From the NCBI RefSeq assembly GCF_013423785.1, contig NZ_CP058952.1, positions 3,127,665 through 3,191,664 of the forward strand: a DNA stretch of 64,000 nucleotides, written 5' to 3'. The notes under the pieces are model-generated. The model was not told the origin of the DNA, did not search any database, and saw only the letters and a list, made by a program, of their open reading frames with translations. This document shows positions 7,731 to 15,567 of the stretch, in pieces (position 1 is the first letter of the stretch; each line of letters begins with the position of its first letter). The DNA comes from Chitinibacter fontanus. GTDB lineage: Bacteria; Pseudomonadota; Gammaproteobacteria; Burkholderiales; Chitinibacteraceae. A program made the translations under genes and the position numbers.

Positions 7731-8225
7731 TCAATCTTGAAAATGCTGCCAGCGGCCGGTGTTGAAATCATAGTCATACACTGCGAAAGGTATTTTGCTA
7801 TCCATGTAGATCAGGTGAGGCGGCAGATTTGCCAGATAACGGATGCCATAATCATCGCGTAGCTGAGCGGCATTTAGTCCGAGATCGGACAATTTATCTG
7901 GATAATGTTGCTGCTGTTGCTTGAATGTTTTGATCTGATGCACAATTATTTCAGCTTCGGCTCGGCGGGCTTCTGCTCGGAAATGATGGACGGTAATCGC
8001 GGAGCCGAACCCAATACCCCAGATTAGTGTGGTTCCCAATACGATACGCCATTTGGCTTTACCAAATATACATTGGACTAATTTAATTAGAAGCCAGAAT
8101 GTCAGCAAAAAAGCCGCCAGAAATGTCCAAAGCAAACCGTAATTAAGGCAGCTGATTGTGGTTAGCAATGCGCTGGCCAGTAGGGGTTTGGCGAAAAAGC
8201 TGACCATTTCACTTTTTAAGATCAT
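7731..8225 (-). CDS. Hypothetical inner-membrane protein with pilin-like C-terminal segment
   Basis: I do not recognise this 164-residue protein. It has about three hydrophobic segments (roughly residues 9-25, 30-52 and 62-80), followed by a soluble part. That part begins with a charged helix (RAEARRAEAEIIVHQIKTF) and continues with YPDKLSDLGL and an aromatic C-terminus. The helix-plus-YP-x-x-LSDL arrangement resembles the start of pseudopilin-like domains, but no prepilin cleavage site is present, so this is only a resemblance. The start ATG 8225 may alternatively be residue 7 (MVSFFAK). It lies between two terminators and thus forms its own unit. Confidence 0.6.
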   Translation of the reverse strand: MILKSEMVSFFAKPLLASALLTTISCLNYGLLWTFLAAFLLTFWLLIKLVQCIFGKAKWRIVLGTTLIWGIGFGSAITVHHFRAEARRAEAEIIVHQIKTFKQQQQHYPDKLSDLGLNAAQLRDDYGIRYLANLPPHLIYMDSKIPFAVYDYDFNTGRWQHFQD

Positions 8226-8240
8226 GCTAAAAATCCAGTA

Positions 8241-8266
8241 AAAAAGGAGGCCGAAGCCTCCTTTTG
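8241..8266 (-). terminator. Intrinsic terminator of the 8.3-9.5 kb binding-protein gene
   Basis: GGAGGC-CGAA-GCCTCC stem flanked by A-run and T-run. Read on the minus strand it is a cUUCGg-capped hairpin followed by U residues, placed 18 nt past the stop of the binding-protein gene. Confidence 0.9.
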
Positions 8267-8284
8267 GGATCAGATTGAGTCTGA

Positions 8285-9493
8285 TTATTTAGGCGCTACA
8301 CCACCCACCACTTCCAGTGTTTCCCACTTGCCACCTTTTACCGTGTAAATGGCGATCGCACCATTTTTGATATCACCTTTTTCATCAAAAGTGATTGCGC
8401 CAGTTGCGCCTTGGTAGTCGGTTTTAGCCAATTCTGGCAGGTATTTGGCTGGATCTGCCGAGCCTGCTTTTTGCATGGCCGCAACCATCACTTTTACAGC
8501 GTCGTAGCAGTATGGCGCGTAAAGCTGAACTTCAGTACCAAATTTAGCTTTGAATTTATCCAAGAAAGCTTGGCCACCCGCCATTTTTTCTTTTGGCATG
8601 CCTGGTGATGAAGAGATCATGCCTTCAGCATCAGAACCCGCTAGCTTAATAAATTCAGGGGTTTGTGTACCGTCACCGCCCATCACTTTCGCGTTGATAC
8701 CCAATTTCTTAGCTTGTTTTTTCAGTGGTGCAGCTTGTGCATCCATACCGCCGTAGAAAATCAGATCAGGCTTGCTGCCTTTGATGGTGGTCAGAATTGC
8801 ATTGAAGTCAGTTTCTTGGTTGGTCGTGAATTCACGGCGTACCACTTCAGCGCCAGCTGCTTTAGCCGCTTTTTCGAATTCATCCGCCAAGCCTTGGCCG
8901 TACGCAGTACGGTCGTCAATGATCGCGACTTTTTTCGCGCCCAATTTCACAGCGTATTCGCCGAGTACTTTACCTTGCTGTGCATCGTTCGCCATTACGC
9001 GGAAGGCTGTTTTAAAGCCTTGTGCGGTGTAGGTAACTGCAGTAGCAGATGGAGAAATTTGCGCGATACCTGCATCGGAATAGATTTTAGAGGCTGGAAT
9101 CGTAGTGCCAGAGTTCAAGTGGCCAATCACGCCAGCTACTTTTTGATCCACAAAGCGCTGTGCGACCGTCGTAGCGGTTTTCGGATCGGCTTGGTCGTCT
9201 TCTGAGACCATTTCAAGTTTCATTTTTTTGCCGCCGATATCAACACCACCCGCTTCGTTGATCTCGTCAATGGCCATTTTTACGCCATTTTCATTGTCTT
9301 TACCCAAGTGGGCAATATTGCCAGTCAGCGGGGCTGCATGGCCAATCTTGATTACATCACCAGCTGGTGCAGCTTCTACTTTAGCTGCCGGAGCAGCACT
9401 TGCTTGTTCGGTGCTGGCGGCGGGTTCTTGTTTGCCGCAGGCCGTCATGGCCAGAATGGCCGCAGTAATCAGGGTGTAACGTGCGATAGTCAT
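8285..9493 (-). CDS. Branched-chain amino acid ABC transporter substrate-binding lipoprotein (LivK-like, copy A)
   Basis: A type I periplasmic binding protein. I place the start at ATG 9493 (402 aa), not the longer open frame, because it is preceded by GGGGAAA and yields a lipoprotein signal: hydrophobic residues 5-17 and a lipobox ending in Cys19 (AMTAC). The mature part shows IKIGHAAPLTGNIAHLGKD, the Leu/Ile/Val-binding family opening, and KVAGVIGHLNSGTTIPASK. It is anchored to the membrane and would present ligand to a LivHM permease. No permease genes are adjacent; livHMGF lies about 22 kb away. A paralogue sits just upstream (9908-11101). Ligand could be Leu, Ile, Val or another amino acid. 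Confidence 0.9.
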   Translation of the reverse strand: MTIARYTLITAAILAMTACGKQEPAASTEQASAAPAAKVEAAPAGDVIKIGHAAPLTGNIAHLGKDNENGVKMAIDEINEAGGVDIGGKKMKLEMVSEDDQADPKTATTVAQRFVDQKVAGVIGHLNSGTTIPASKIYSDAGIAQISPSATAVTYTAQGFKTAFRVMANDAQQGKVLGEYAVKLGAKKVAIIDDRTAYGQGLADEFEKAAKAAGAEVVRREFTTNQETDFNAILTTIKGSKPDLIFYGGMDAQAAPLKKQAKKLGINAKVMGGDGTQTPEFIKLAGSDAEGMISSSPGMPKEKMAGGQAFLDKFKAKFGTEVQLYAPYCYDAVKVMVAAMQKAGSADPAKYLPELAKTDYQGATGAITFDEKGDIKNGAIAIYTVKGGKWETLEVVGGVAPK

Positions 9494-9860
9494 GTGATAT
9501 TTCCCCAGAGTGTGTGGTGGTGCGATGTTGTTTTGTGTTTCCAACAAATACTTATCCTAACGGTCGCTGGCAAAACAGCAATTCACATTAGAAGTGACAA
9601 ATATCCACCTCGCAATGCACAAGTCTGAATAGGTAGAATCCTGTAGCTGCACCGCAACAGTTTGCCTTCATTTGTAGCAACACAGTTTAAAACGAGTGTT
9701 TTGCTTGGCCAAGTTGATGCTCAAGCCGCAGATTCGCTTGCTTGGCAATGTGCAAGTAGCTAAAGCACATAAGCAGGTGCTGCTGCTGCAAATCGCTGTT
9801 TGGTGTAGGTTCTGATTGTCGTGTTTTTGCAACTCAAATGAAGCGGCTCATCAATATGCA
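9494..9860. other. Non-coding gap between the two binding-protein genes
   Basis: About 370 nt between the copy A start and the terminator of copy B. I see no credible coding frame, tRNA or strong inverted repeat. It should hold the promoter of copy A (reading leftward), but I could not pick a convincing -35/-10 pair. Confidence 0.6.
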
Positions 9861-9891
9861 AAAAAAAAGGAAGCCGAAGCTTCCTTTTTTT
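9861..9891 (-). terminator. Intrinsic terminator of binding-protein copy B
   Basis: GGAAGC-CGAA-GCTTCC stem with eight A before and seven T after. On the minus strand it follows the copy B stop by about 17 nt, with a cUUCGg loop like the terminator of copy A. It isolates copy B from copy A. Confidence 0.9.
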
Positions 9892-9907
9892 ACGATGCAG
9901 CGGGTAA

Positions 9908-11101
9908 TTATTTAGCGCCACCGACCATTTCAGCCAATTCCCACTGGCCATTTTTTACCGAGTAAACACCGACTGCGGCATTTTTTACGTCGCCTTTTTC
10001 GTCAAATGCGATCGGGCCAGTTAAACCTTGGTGTTGAATTTTGCTCAAAACCGGCAAGTATTTAGCTGGGTTGGCAGAGCCAGCTTGTTTCATTGCAGAC
10101 AGCATCAGCTTAGTTGCGTCATAGCTATATGGTGCATAGACTTGAACATCTACACCAAATTTGGTTTTGAATTTTTCTTTAAATTCTTTGCCACCTGGCA
10201 TTTGATCAACTGACTGGCCTGCTGAAGAGCCAAAAGTGCCTTCTGCATCAACACCGGCCAATTTCAGGAATTCAGGTGATTTCGTACCATCTGCGCCCAT
10301 CACAACGGCTGTGAGGCCCAGTTTTTTGCTTTGTTTTTTCAGCGGGGCAGACTGCGCATCCATACCGCCGTAGAAAATCAGATCGGGCTTGGCGCCTTTG
10401 ATATTGGTTAGGATGGCGTTAAAGTCAGTTTCTTGGTTGGTGGTGAATTCGCGCTTCACAATTTCAGCGCCAGCCGCTTTGGCTGCTTTTTCGAATTCGT
10501 CCGCTAAACCTTGGCCATACGCGGTGCGATCATCAATAATCGCGATTTTTTTTGCGTTCAGTTTAGCTACAGCGTATTGCGCCAGCACCAAGCCTTGTTG
10601 GCCATCGTTGGCCGTGAGGCGGAAGGTGGTTTTAAAGCCTTGTGCGGTGTAGGCAAGGGCAGTCGCTGATGGGGAAATCTGTGGGATACCTGCATCCGAG
10701 TAGATTTTTGACGCCGGAATGCTAGTACCCGAAGTTAAATGGCCAATCACGCCAGCGATTTTTTGATCAACAAAGCGCTGAGCCACAGTAGTCGCATTTT
10801 TCGGATCGGCTTGGTCGTCTTCAGATACCAATACGACTTTCTTTTTTGCACCATCAACGTCTAAACCGCCTTCGGCGTTGACTTCTTCAATTGCCATTTG
10901 TGCGCCGTATTCAACATCTTTGCCCAAGTGAGCAATATTGCCGGTCAATGGCGCAGCCAAACCAATTTTAACGGTATCGCCGCTAGCGCTGGTATCGGCA
11001 ACTGGCGCGCTGGCCGCTTCTGTGCCTGCAGGTGTTTGTTGTTTGCAAGCTGAAAGGCCAAGAATTGCTGCGGCAATCAAAGTGTATGATGCAAATTTCA
11101 T
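9908..11101 (-). CDS. Branched-chain amino acid ABC transporter substrate-binding lipoprotein (LivK-like, copy B)
   Basis: A paralogue of the product of 8285-9493, with long identical stretches such as AIIDDRTAYGQGLADEFEK and EFTTNQETDFNAILT. I choose ATG 11101 (397 aa) because it gives a lipoprotein signal peptide with lipobox LSAC (Cys19) and a GGAAAAG ribosome site. Divergence from copy A concentrates in the C-terminal lobe, which suggests different ligand preference. It has its own terminator, so it is probably regulated separately. With copy A it may feed the shared livHMGF permease at 31.3-34.9 kb. Confidence 0.9.
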   Translation of the reverse strand: MKFASYTLIAAAILGLSACKQQTPAGTEAASAPVADTSASGDTVKIGLAAPLTGNIAHLGKDVEYGAQMAIEEVNAEGGLDVDGAKKKVVLVSEDDQADPKNATTVAQRFVDQKIAGVIGHLTSGTSIPASKIYSDAGIPQISPSATALAYTAQGFKTTFRLTANDGQQGLVLAQYAVAKLNAKKIAIIDDRTAYGQGLADEFEKAAKAAGAEIVKREFTTNQETDFNAILTNIKGAKPDLIFYGGMDAQSAPLKKQSKKLGLTAVVMGADGTKSPEFLKLAGVDAEGTFGSSAGQSVDQMPGGKEFKEKFKTKFGVDVQVYAPYSYDATKLMLSAMKQAGSANPAKYLPVLSKIQHQGLTGPIAFDEKGDVKNAAVGVYSVKNGQWELAEMVGGAK

Positions 11102-11266
11102 GGTGTGCTTTTCCGAAGAAATGTTCAGGGGAATTGAAAATGCAGGTAAGTTGGGCACCGTGGGTGTGCAACTTACATAACAGTCATCTTGAAGCACGAC
11201 ATGGCAGATGAATACTGGGGCTATCCTGTATCGGTCGAAATTAGCTAGAACTGTAATGGATAAGGC

Positions 11267-12250
11267 TTAAACGCTGAGGTCGAGTTGTTGCACGCTGCCA
11301 ATTTGTCCGTTTTCATAGGCAAATAAACCCGAGCTACGAATCTGGCCATAATTCTGGTTTTGGCTATTGTTCAAATCAAAATCACCGCGTGCATAACCGA
11401 GATAAATCGCGCCAATTTTCATCTCCTGCAGTGTTTTAAGCTGATCTTGCCCGCTAGCGTCTTTCAACCACAATTTTAAATCGGCATAGACTTGGTCCGC
11501 TTCATCAATCCACCCATTACCATCATGATCGTGACGCGCTAAATCAGCAAAACCATTGCCGCTATGTGCGCCAAACAATTCGTTTCCACTGGTAATTTTG
11601 CCGTCTGCATTTTGATCGAGCGCCAGATAAGCGCTGCCACGATTGAGCTGGTGGATGGTGTCTTTTTTGCCATCAGCATCAAGATCAAATTGGAAGGTTT
11701 TGTCGGATAATGTGGCAGCAGGGGCATCGTAATTGATGACTAAGGGGTCTTTTTTGGGGCGAGCAGCGCTACCGGTGGCGATGTTGATATCGATATTCTG
11801 GCTAAAGCTGCGACTTAAATTTAGCTCGGCGCTAAAGCTGATTTCGCGACCATCGGCGGTTTTGATCACGCCGTTGGCATTAAACTGAGTTTGTTCACTT
11901 TCGTGCTCACTGGCGTGATATTGCAGTTCAATACCCCCTTCAAGTTGAGTTGCTTGTGGGGTATTTGTATCAAGGCTTTGCTCTGTTTTGTCTTTAGATG
12001 AATACCCTAGTTTTATTTCTCTGCCCAGTATGGCTTCGAGTAGACTTTTGATTAGTTTGATGCGCGGGTCATTGTTCAGCGCAGTTTCCTGGTCTTCAAT
12101 CAGGCGAGCTGCACTTGAAATATTCACCGAATCATCATTGCGCATAGGGGCTGGCCGCGGGGCTTCATAGCGCACAGAGAGGGTTTCGGTTTGTTCACGG
12201 TAGAAGCTGCGCTGCGCGCTTAGCGTAAGAGCGGATTCGTTGATGCGCAT
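11267..12250 (-). CDS. EF-hand-like calcium-binding protein (hypothetical)
   Basis: The start is set at ATG 12250 (327 aa, MRINES...), since upstream codons lack a ribosome site and look atypical. The N-terminal third is polar with SVNISSAARLIEDQE and a DPRIKLIKSLLEAILGREI helix. The C-terminal half contains three Asp-rich loops: DLDADGKKD, DQNADGKITSGNELFG and DHDGNGWIDEAD, the last two followed by ELFGA and ADLKLW blocks. These are EF-hand/dockerin-like calcium loops found in a family of proteobacterial proteins often left as hypothetical. No signal peptide is seen. Function is unknown; calcium binding is an inference from the loops. Confidence 0.7.
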   Translation of the reverse strand: MRINESALTLSAQRSFYREQTETLSVRYEAPRPAPMRNDDSVNISSAARLIEDQETALNNDPRIKLIKSLLEAILGREIKLGYSSKDKTEQSLDTNTPQATQLEGGIELQYHASEHESEQTQFNANGVIKTADGREISFSAELNLSRSFSQNIDINIATGSAARPKKDPLVINYDAPAATLSDKTFQFDLDADGKKDTIHQLNRGSAYLALDQNADGKITSGNELFGAHSGNGFADLARHDHDGNGWIDEADQVYADLKLWLKDASGQDQLKTLQEMKIGAIYLGYARGDFDLNNSQNQNYGQIRSSGLFAYENGQIGSVQQLDLSV

Positions 12251-12333
12251 GTTGCACCTCGACTGGTGGGCATGCGCGGATGGGGGGGCTCGCATGCAAA
12301 GCATGCTGAAGTTATCGGCCTGAATGATGGCTT

Positions 12334-13008
12334 TTACAGGTGACCCAGTTCCGCTAGCGACACGATCTGATGAGCGGCAACGATAAAATGATCGAGCAAT
12401 TTGATGTCGAGTAATTCCAACCCGTGCTGCAATTGGCGAGTGAGTAGAATATCCGCACTAGAAGGCTCGGCACTGCCGCTGGGATGGTTATGCGCCACGA
12501 TGATGGCTGCTGCATTGTGCGTAATCGCATGCTTGGCCAGCTCGCGTGGGTAAACACGGGTTTCGTTTAGCGTGCCTTTAAATAAGGTTTCGGCGGCGAT
12601 CAGCCGATAGCCGGTGTCGAGAAATAAGGCGTGAAATTCTTCATGGCGTATTCCCCGCAAGCGCAGCCGCAAAAAATCACGCACCGCAGTGGGGTTTTCA
12701 AATGAATCTCTTACTTTTAATTGCTCGGACAGCGCACGGCGACTCATTTCCAACACCGCTTTCAGCTGAGCATATTTGGCCACGCCAATGCCATTGATGG
12801 CGTCAAAATCATGCAAAGCAGCTTGAAACAGCGCTTCGAGCGAGCCGAAGTGAGCGAGTAATTCGCGCGCCAGATCAACCGCTGATTTGCCCGTAACGCC
12901 AACACGCAAAAAAATTGCCAGCAATTCGGCATCCGACAGGCTGGCGGCACCATTATTAAGTAATTTTTCGCGCGGACGCTCGTCGCTAGGCCATTCTGTA
13001 ATTGTCAT
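12334..13008 (-). CDS. radC: RadC/JAB-domain protein
   Basis: A 224-residue protein, normal for RadC. The start is ATG 13008 ([17 protein letters not shown]), the usual RadC N-terminus. It has an N-terminal helix-hairpin-helix-like region (about 20-90) and a C-terminal MPN/JAB metalloprotease-like domain with H173-N-H175-P-S-G followed by D184, a JAMM metal site. Although the name derives from a recombination phenotype, the cellular role of RadC proteins is unsettled. It is divergent from coaBC with a 54-nt spacer, as in many proteobacteria, so the two promoters must share that short gap. Confidence 0.93.
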   Translation of the reverse strand: MTITEWPSDERPREKLLNNGAASLSDAELLAIFLRVGVTGKSAVDLARELLAHFGSLEALFQAALHDFDAINGIGVAKYAQLKAVLEMSRRALSEQLKVRDSFENPTAVRDFLRLRLRGIRHEEFHALFLDTGYRLIAAETLFKGTLNETRVYPRELAKHAITHNAAAIIVAHNHPSGSAEPSSADILLTRQLQHGLELLDIKLLDHFIVAAHQIVSLAELGHL

Positions 13009-13062
13009 GAGCAAAAATTCGGTAAACTACTGACCATTCTTTCTAGCAGAGGCGAGCCTGTA

Positions 13063-14262
13063 GTGAGCCCTATCAATCAGAAAAAAATCGTGCTGGGCAT
13101 TACCGGCGGTGTGGCGGCGTATAAATCGGCCGAACTAACCCGGCTATTGGTTAAGGCCGGTTATGACGTGCATGTGGTGATGAGTGAGGCTGCGACTCAT
13201 TTTGTTGGCACAGTGACCTTTCAGGCACTGAGCGGCAATATTGTTTACACCGATCAATGGGATGCGCGCCGACCCAATAATATGCCGCATATTGATTTAA
13301 CCCGCGGTGCGGCGGCGGTGCTGGTGGCGCCTGCATCGGCTGATTTTATCGCTAAAGTGGCGCACGGGCAGTGCGATGATTTGTTGTCGACCTTGGTGGC
13401 AGCGCGGGATTGCCCACTGATGCTCGCGCCCGCGATGAATCGCCAGATGTGGGAAAACCCACCTAATCAGCGCAATATTTCGCAATTAAAGAGCGATGGC
13501 GTGGCGATTTTTGGCCCCGGCAATGGCGAGCAAGCCTGTGGCGAAGTCGGTGATGGCCGTATGCTGGAAGCGGAAGAATTGTTTGACCACCTCGAAGCCG
13601 CTTTACAGCCTAAATTGCTCAAAGGCAAACGGGTCTTGATTACAGCGGGTCCGACTTTCGAGCGTATTGACGCGGTGCGTGGCATTACCAATACCAGCAG
13701 CGGCAAAATGGGCTACGCGATTGCTCGCGCGGCGTATGAAGCCGGTGCTGAAGTGGTGTTGGTGTCGGGCGAAACCGCGTTGGCTACGCCGATTGGCGCG
13801 CGCCGGATTAATGTGCAATCGGCGCAGCAAATGCTGGCTGCGGTGGAAGCCGAAGTGGCTGCTAGCGATATTTTCATCGGCGTCGCGGCAGTCGCCGATT
13901 ATTATGTGCTCAATCCATCCGAGCAGAAGATCAAAAAAGACGCGCATATTCTGACACTGGAACTCGCGCCGAATCCCGATATTCTGGCCGGTGTGTCATC
14001 GCGCCCGAATCCGCCGTTCTGTGTTGGTTTTGCTGCCGAGTCGGAAAACCTGCTCGAATATGCCGAAGCCAAACGTCTGCGCAAAAAGCTGCCGTTATTG
14101 GTGGCCAACTTGGTGCAAAACGCCTTTGGCGCAGACACCAATGAAGTGGTGCTGCTCGACGATCACGGCGAAACGCGGCTGCATAGCGCACCGAAAATCG
14201 ATATTGCGCGCAAATTGATGGCGCATATTGCACGCCTGTACCCTAGCGTAAAAACTGATTAA
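13063..14262 (+). CDS. coaBC: Bifunctional phosphopantothenoylcysteine decarboxylase / phosphopantothenate-cysteine ligase
   Basis: It carries out two steps of coenzyme A synthesis: ligation of cysteine to 4'-phosphopantothenate and FMN-dependent decarboxylation. The 399-residue protein starts at a GTG. The N-terminal CoaC domain (about 1-185) has KKIVLGITGGVAAYKS, the catalytic His in MPHIDLTRGA, and PAMNRQMWENP. The CoaB domain (about 190-395) has ITAGPTFERIDAVRGITN and GKMGYAIA. All core motifs are intact. dut follows 72 nt downstream in the usual dfp-dut order. Confidence 0.97.
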   Translation: MSPINQKKIVLGITGGVAAYKSAELTRLLVKAGYDVHVVMSEAATHFVGTVTFQALSGNIVYTDQWDARRPNNMPHIDLTRGAAAVLVAPASADFIAKVAHGQCDDLLSTLVAARDCPLMLAPAMNRQMWENPPNQRNISQLKSDGVAIFGPGNGEQACGEVGDGRMLEAEELFDHLEAALQPKLLKGKRVLITAGPTFERIDAVRGITNTSSGKMGYAIARAAYEAGAEVVLVSGETALATPIGARRINVQSAQQMLAAVEAEVAASDIFIGVAAVADYYVLNPSEQKIKKDAHILTLELAPNPDILAGVSSRPNPPFCVGFAAESENLLEYAEAKRLRKKLPLLVANLVQNAFGADTNEVVLLDDHGETRLHSAPKIDIARKLMAHIARLYPSVKTD

Positions 14263-14334
14263 TACCTGCCTATGTATTACTGTATAGGTAATGCTTGAAA
14301 AGGCCTTAAAAGATATACCCATAAGGAATAGACA

Positions 14335-14790
14335 ATGACTAAAAAAACTATGGACGTAAAAATCCTCGATGCACGCTTGAAAGACAATTTGCCAGCCTAC
14401 GCGACGCCGGGTGCAGCTGGTTTGGATTTGCGTGCCTGTCTCGATGCACCGATCGAGCTGGCGCCAGGCGCCACGACGCTGGTGCCGACCGGCATGGCGA
14501 TTCATTTGGAAGACCCAACCTTGGCAGCGATGATTTTGCCGCGGTCGGGTTTGGGTCATAAACACGGGATTGTGCTTGGAAATCTCGTGGGGCTAATTGA
14601 TTCGGATTATCAAGGCCAACTGTTTGTGTCGGTTTGGAATCGCGGCAATGCCAGTTTTACGATTCAACCGCTCGAGCGCATTGCGCAATTGGTGATCGTG
14701 CCGGTGGTGCAGGTAGCATTCAATATCGTCGACGAATTTACCGAGTCGGATCGCGGCGAAGGGGGTTTTGGTAGCACTGGGAAGCACTAA
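14335..14790 (+). CDS. dut: dUTP pyrophosphatase
   Basis: It hydrolyses dUTP to dUMP and pyrophosphate, keeping uracil out of DNA and feeding dTMP synthesis. The 151-residue trimeric-type dUTPase shows motif 1 ([10 protein letters not shown]), motif 2 ([10 protein letters not shown]), motif 3 (GLIDSDYQG), motif 4 (ERIAQLVI) and motif 5 ([11 protein letters not shown]). An ATAAGGAA site precedes the ATG. A copy of the octamer ATATACCC lies at 14313-14320, just before that site. Confidence 0.97.
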   Translation: MTKKTMDVKILDARLKDNLPAYATPGAAGLDLRACLDAPIELAPGATTLVPTGMAIHLEDPTLAAMILPRSGLGHKHGIVLGNLVGLIDSDYQGQLFVSVWNRGNASFTIQPLERIAQLVIVPVVQVAFNIVDEFTESDRGEGGFGSTGKH

Positions 14791-14793
14791 ACC

Positions 14794-14819
14794 GCAATGG
14801 GGCTACGAGCCCCTGTTGC
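14794..14819. terminator. Hairpin between convergent dut and glycerophosphodiesterase genes
   Basis: GCAA-GGGGCT-acg-AGCCCC-TTGC stem-loop followed by CTTTAG. The T-run is short, so it is a moderate candidate for a terminator serving both converging genes. Confidence 0.5.
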
Positions 14820-14826
14820 TTTAGCC

Positions 14827-15504
14827 TCAAGCGACTCTAGGTTTTAGCCCCGGCAGTTGTTCGGGGTGATCCGCAATCAAGCCCGCCAGAGGCCAAGTCA
14901 GTGCGGTGGCGTATTCATCCGCGTGTTGTAGCCCATAAATCCAACAAGGCACTTGTTGCCGTGTCAGCTCTGCGATTTGCTCGCCAGATGCCACTTCGAA
15001 ATCGAAAACCAAACCGACGCCAACTGGACGCGGCACTGAGGCGAGCATGGTGTATAGATTGATCGTGCGCGCTGGTGAATTGGCCATTAATAGTGCACAG
15101 GGCAGTGTAGTGTCACGAGCGATAATTAAAATGAGCTGATGGTGAAACGAGCTAATTAGCCCTTTGAATGGCTGCGCTTGTGCCTCTAGTACTGAGCGAG
15201 TGGCATCTAGGCAATCCGCAGATTTAAGTTCCAGATTCCAGTATGCCGTCGGAAAGGTTGCCAGGGCTTCGCTGAGTGTCGGAACATGATAGCCTTGAAT
15301 TTCACTGAGCTGAGCGCGACTTAAAGTGTTGACCGGTAGCCCATTGGCAGCACAGCGGTCATGGAACAAAATCGCCACCCCATCACGATCGCAACGGATA
15401 TCAGTTTCAAAACCATCCATACCCGCTGCCCATGCTGCAGCAAAGGCCTCCAGTGTGTTTTCGGGGTGATTGCGGACCCAGCCGCGGTGTGCAATGTAAT
15501 ACAT
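14827..15504 (-). CDS. Glycerophosphodiester phosphodiesterase family protein
   Basis: A 225-residue GDPD-fold enzyme that should hydrolyse glycerophosphodiesters to glycerol-3-phosphate and an alcohol. The N-terminus gives the catalytic signature H6-R7 in AHRG, then ENTLEAF, E33 and D35 in FETDIR, and H48 in LFHD. There is no signal peptide, so it is a cytoplasmic UgpQ-like form. It faces dut tail to tail and is divergent from the patatin gene, with about 60 nt between starts. It lacks nearby ugp transport genes. Confidence 0.9.
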   Translation of the reverse strand: MYYIAHRGWVRNHPENTLEAFAAAWAAGMDGFETDIRCDRDGVAILFHDRCAANGLPVNTLSRAQLSEIQGYHVPTLSEALATFPTAYWNLELKSADCLDATRSVLEAQAQPFKGLISSFHHQLILIIARDTTLPCALLMANSPARTINLYTMLASVPRPVGVGLVFDFEVASGEQIAELTRQQVPCWIYGLQHADEYATALTWPLAGLIADHPEQLPGLKPRVA

Positions 15505-15567
15505 GTCGGTTACACTCGGATTCGATGGCGTTTTGCCAAAAAATAAACAGTTTCAGGAAGTAAATTG

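Noticed and set aside
7731..8225. Minor pilin or secretion pseudopilin
   Set aside because: No prepilin peptidase site precedes the helix, and three membrane segments come first; resemblance only.
9760..9951. Minus-strand frame of 63 codons before the copy B stop
   Set aside because: It crosses the intrinsic terminator and the end of the copy B gene in another frame; no family resemblance.
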